Below, piece by piece: positions 22,534 through 24,768 of a stretch of 24,768 nucleotides of DNA. Within the stretch, counting starts at the first letter, position 1. Each line of letters begins with the position of its first letter. Made by a program: the position numbers and the translations under genes. Below the pieces are notes generated by a model. The model was not told the DNA's origin, did not search any database, and was given only the letters and a program-made list of their open reading frames with translations. This DNA is from an uncultured Dorea sp. GTDB lineage: Bacteria > Bacillota > Clostridia > Lachnospirales > Lachnospiraceae. The stretch spans positions 13,484-38,251 of the forward strand of contig CAJTQA010000034.1 of assembly GCA_910578455.1 (NCBI GenBank). The letters are read 5' to 3'.

Positions 22534-22562
22534 AGTATACAGTATTTATATAAAGGTGTAAA
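22534..22562 (-). promoter_or_regulatory. promoter of the hydrophobic peptide gene
   Basis: Reverse strand: -35 TTTACA (22562-22557), 17-base spacer, -10 TATACT (22539-22534). The predicted start of transcription is about 12 bases before ATG 22515, leaving a very short leader with only GAACAGG as a ribosome site. Confidence 0.65.
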
Positions 22563-22577
22563 TAAGATAGTGGGAAT

Positions 22578-22805
22578 GTCATAGCCATTCATGCGAAAGA
22601 CGAATCAGAGGAGGATGAGATAGATATGTGTAAGGCGCTGCAGGATTTGTACGAGGAAGGAATTGGCCAGGGAATCGAGCGGGGAATTGAGCAGGGAATA
22701 AGGGAGCTGATTGTGAGAAAATACAGGAAAGGTGTTTCGATAGAAGAAATTGCGGATTTTGTGGAGATGCCCTGTGAGAAAGTGAAGGAAATTGTGGAGG
22801 AGTGA
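22578..22805 (+). pseudogene. C-terminal remnant of an Rpn/PD-(D/E)XK transposase-like gene
   Basis: The frame from about 22578 reads VIAIHAKDESEEDEIDMCKA, then LQDLYEEGIGQGIERGIEQG. This is the well-known C-terminal segment of Rpn-type transposase-like proteins (…EEEIDMCKAL-DLY-EG…G). It continues IRELIVRKYRKGVSIEEIAD to TGA 22803-22805. A stop at 22563 and the lack of any nuclease domain upstream show the gene is truncated. An ORF from ATG 22626 (59 residues) could still be translated. It abuts the toxin promoter on its left. Confidence 0.75.
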
Positions 22806-22824
22806 AGGAGTTTAAGGGGGAGCG

Positions 22825-23763
22825 ATGAGAAGGCGAAGAAGGATCAGGAGACGAAAAAAGGCGGAGCAAAGGGCGTGGTTTTTTACAGGCGTCATGTTTT
22901 TGCTACTTATGGGAATCATGCTTTTTTATGGTGAGGATATAAGAAACAGCGGCGGAAGTGAAACGGATGTCAGGCAATCCGTTTCTGAGCCGGACGGAGA
23001 CGGCTCCGGGGAAGAGATAAAGGAAAAGGGGAAGAAAGAGAAAGCCAGGAAAGACAAGGCGAAAGAGGCCGGGCAGAATGGCAGGCAGGCATACTTTGAG
23101 AACCTTGATGATGTGGAGGCGGGAACGGTGCTGGCTGCCGGGGAGCTTGACCTGACGCAGGAGAAGGAGTATTTTACGGTCAGTGAAATCAGTGATGCTG
23201 TTTTGCAGTACATAAATGGAAAATCATATGTTGAAAATGATCATATCGGTTTGGATGACCTCAGATACTTAAAACTTCTGCACTACAATTATGACCACGA
23301 GATTCAGGTGGGTGAGCTGATTGTGAATAAGAAGATTGCAGAGGACGTAAAAGAGGTCTTTTGGGAGTTGTTTTCGGAAGAGTATGAGATTGAATCCATG
23401 TATCTAATTGACAGATTCTGGACGGGAGACAGCGTTGATTCAGACACGAACTCTATTGAGAACAACAATACGTCGGCTTTTAATTACCGGGTAGTTCCGA
23501 ACACAGACCGTCTGTCTAACCATGCGGCAGGATTTGCCATTGACATTAACCCGCTGCAGAACCCCTATGTAAAATATAACAGCGACGGCAGCTTTGCCAA
23601 GTATTACAAGGATATGGAAAAATATACCGACCGGGAACAAAAGGGAAAGCATATGATTACCCACAGCGACATCTGCTACAAGATATTTGAAAAGCATGGA
23701 TTTACCTGGGGCGGCGACTGGAACAGCTCAAAGGATTATCAGCATTTTGAAAAAGAGAAATAG
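22825..23763 (+). CDS. M15-family peptidase (VanY/LdcB-like), membrane anchored
   Basis: 312 residues from ATG 22825 (GGGGGAG upstream). A highly basic N-terminus (MRRRRRIRRRKKAEQR) precedes one membrane helix (about 18-36), so the bulk is outside. A Lys/Glu-rich linker (about 55-85) is followed by a mostly unassigned region and the M15 catalytic domain. Zinc ligands are in RLSNHAAGFAIDINP (229-243; His233 and Asp240) and DYQHFE (304-309; His307). HMITHSDICYKIFEKHGFTW precedes the last motif. Such enzymes trim peptidoglycan stem peptides. A terminator follows within a base of the stop. Confidence 0.9.
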   Translation: MRRRRRIRRRKKAEQRAWFFTGVMFLLLMGIMLFYGEDIRNSGGSETDVRQSVSEPDGDGSGEEIKEKGKKEKARKDKAKEAGQNGRQAYFENLDDVEAGTVLAAGELDLTQEKEYFTVSEISDAVLQYINGKSYVENDHIGLDDLRYLKLLHYNYDHEIQVGELIVNKKIAEDVKEVFWELFSEEYEIESMYLIDRFWTGDSVDSDTNSIENNNTSAFNYRVVPNTDRLSNHAAGFAIDINPLQNPYVKYNSDGSFAKYYKDMEKYTDREQKGKHMITHSDICYKIFEKHGFTWGGDWNSSKDYQHFEKEK

Positions 23764-23785
23764 AAAAAGCCCCGAGGGGCTTTTT
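23764..23785. terminator. bidirectional terminator
   Basis: AAAAAGCCC-CGAG-GGGCTTTTT is a 9-bp stem with a tetraloop and both an A-run and a T-run, between the convergent peptidase gene and purC. Confidence 0.9.
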
Positions 23786-23807
23786 CGCGTCATATAAGGC
23801 ACTTTGC

Positions 23808-24668
23808 TTAAAGCTTTTCTCCTGTCAGCATCTCATACCCCTGGAGGTACTTGCCGATAGTTTTTTCCACGATATCCTCCGGCAGTGTCCAGTCATTGCC
23901 CGGGTTGGCTTTCAGCCAGTCTCTTGCGAACTGCTTGTCAAAGGACGGCTGTCCGTGACCCGGTTCGTACCCGTCGGCAGGCCAGAACCTGGAGCTGTCG
24001 GGGGTGAGCATCTCGTCGCCGATTACGATATTGCCGTCTTCGTCAAGGCCGAATTCAAATTTTGTGTCGGCGATGATAATTCCTTTGCTTAACGCATAGT
24101 CGGCGCATTTTTTATAGAGAGCAAGGGTGCAGTCACGCAGCTTTGCGGCATACTCTTCCCCTTTCCCCGGGAAATATTTCTCAAGATGGGCGATGCTCTG
24201 CTCGTAAGAAATATTCTCGTCATGGTCGCCGATTTCCGCCTTGGTGGACGGCGTGTAGATTGGCTCCGGGAGCTTGTCAGATTCTTTAAGCCCTTCCGGG
24301 AGCGTAATCCCGCATACTGTGCCGTCTTTCTGGTAGCTTGCCCAGCCGCTGCCGGTGATGTAGCCCCGCACGATGCACTCAATCGGCAGCATCTCAAGCT
24401 TTTTGCACATCATGCTGTTGCCGTCATACTGAGGCTGGCGGAAAAATTCCGGCATATCTTCCACATCTACGGAAATCATATGGTTTGGCAGGATGTCCTT
24501 GGTCATGTCGAACCAGAATTTGGACATCTGGGTAAGGACAGTTCCTTTCTTTGTCACTTCATTTTTTAAAATCACGTCAAAGCAGCTGATACGGTCGGTG
24601 GCAACCATGATCAGGCTGTCTCCGTTATCGTAAATCTCACGGACTTTTCCCTCTTTTATCGGTTTCAT
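23808..24668 (-). CDS. purC: phosphoribosylaminoimidazole-succinocarboxamide synthase
   Basis: 286 residues from ATG 24668, chosen over an in-frame GTG at 24677 because AGGTG lies 6 bases before the ATG and would overlap the GTG. The enzyme joins CAIR and aspartate in purine synthesis. Motifs are KEGKVREIY near the start, VATDRISCFDVIL (DRIS-FD, substrate loop), CIVRGYITGSGWASYQK and IIADTKFEFGLDEDG. It is of the longer, about 290-residue type rather than the ~240-residue form. It has its own promoter (24716-24744) and is alone in this window; other pur genes may lie to the right. Confidence 0.97.
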   Translation of the reverse strand: MKPIKEGKVREIYDNGDSLIMVATDRISCFDVILKNEVTKKGTVLTQMSKFWFDMTKDILPNHMISVDVEDMPEFFRQPQYDGNSMMCKKLEMLPIECIVRGYITGSGWASYQKDGTVCGITLPEGLKESDKLPEPIYTPSTKAEIGDHDENISYEQSIAHLEKYFPGKGEEYAAKLRDCTLALYKKCADYALSKGIIIADTKFEFGLDEDGNIVIGDEMLTPDSSRFWPADGYEPGHGQPSFDKQFARDWLKANPGNDWTLPEDIVEKTIGKYLQGYEMLTGEKL

Positions 24669-24715
24669 CTTATACACCTCGCTAAGTATTTTTATCTTTT
24701 TGGATAACTATTCAG

Positions 24716-24744
24716 ATTTTAGCCTAAATGCCGCATTATTTCAA
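24716..24744 (-). promoter_or_regulatory. purC promoter
   Basis: Reverse strand: TTGAAA (24744-24739), 17-base spacer, TAAAAT (24721-24716), about 48 bases before the purC start. Confidence 0.7.
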
Positions 24745-24768
24745 GGTTTTCTTTGGCAAAATGAATTT

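Noticed and set aside
22378..22584. 68-codon forward frame through the toxin-like locus
   Set aside because: Starts inside the terminator loop, has no ribosome site and matches no family; antisense to the hydrophobic peptide.

Overview
The window looks like a chromosomal segment of a gut-type clostridial Firmicute, most likely a Lachnospiraceae member. The signs are moderate GC, strong AGGAGG-type ribosome sites, sigma-A promoters with 16-17 base spacers, a T-box leader, and protein families typical of that group: Rpn-type transposase/nuclease, AAA-ATPase-like/PD-(D/E)XK proteins, paired CobW GTPases, NADase-type glycan-binding proteins. Species cannot be fixed from this sequence alone. No rRNA, tRNA, CRISPR array or complete insertion sequence was seen.

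Layout. Bases 1-1133: the 3' part of an Rpn/PD-(D/E)XK transposase-like gene, then a small membrane protein preceded by two dyads. 1240-3303: two adjacent COG0523/CobW GTPases. The first carries a very His/Cys-rich metal-binding insert; the second lacks the CxCC motif and ends in a domain resembling the C-terminus of the DUF1980/TIGR03943 (YcgQ) family. This looks like a metal-homeostasis pair. 3349-4212 (reverse): an EamA transporter. 4477-7504: two uncharacterised proteins and an AAA-ATPase-like/PD-(D/E)XK protein.

7592-15836 is a near-complete sialic acid and amino-sugar catabolic locus. nagB and a cupin gene are read leftward. nanE, nanA, a sodium:solute symporter and a YhcH/NanQ anomerase are read rightward. 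Then, after a repeat-bearing spacer and a separate promoter, come a ROK kinase (NanK-like), an RpiR/MurR regulator and nagA. Together they import sialic acid and take it through ManNAc, ManNAc-6-P, GlcNAc-6-P and GlcN-6-P to fructose-6-P. The divergent nagB/nanE promoters are nearly mirror copies, each flanked by a GAAAG-n2-CTTTY dyad that may be the RpiR operator. No sialidase is present.

15837-18900 is more accessory: a decayed winged-helix fragment, a MerR-RDD membrane regulator with a textbook 19-base-spacer MerR promoter, a HEPN/MNT (HepT-MntA) toxin-antitoxin pair, a transporter remnant and a 60-residue protein whose promoter holds a perfect dyad. 19016-21577: a tyrosine T-box leader, tyrS and a zinc-ribbon/membrane/NADase-type glycan-binding protein. 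21658-22140 (reverse): a small P-loop kinase.

22270-22562 looks like an unannotated type I toxin-antitoxin locus. A short RNA with its own promoter and terminator runs rightward and converges on a leftward transcript for a roughly 39-residue hydrophobic peptide; the two overlap at their 3' ends. The peptide frame appears broken by one base in an A4 tract. It is followed by an Rpn-transposase C-terminal remnant, an M15-type D,D-/L,D-peptidase and, on the reverse strand, purC with its promoter.
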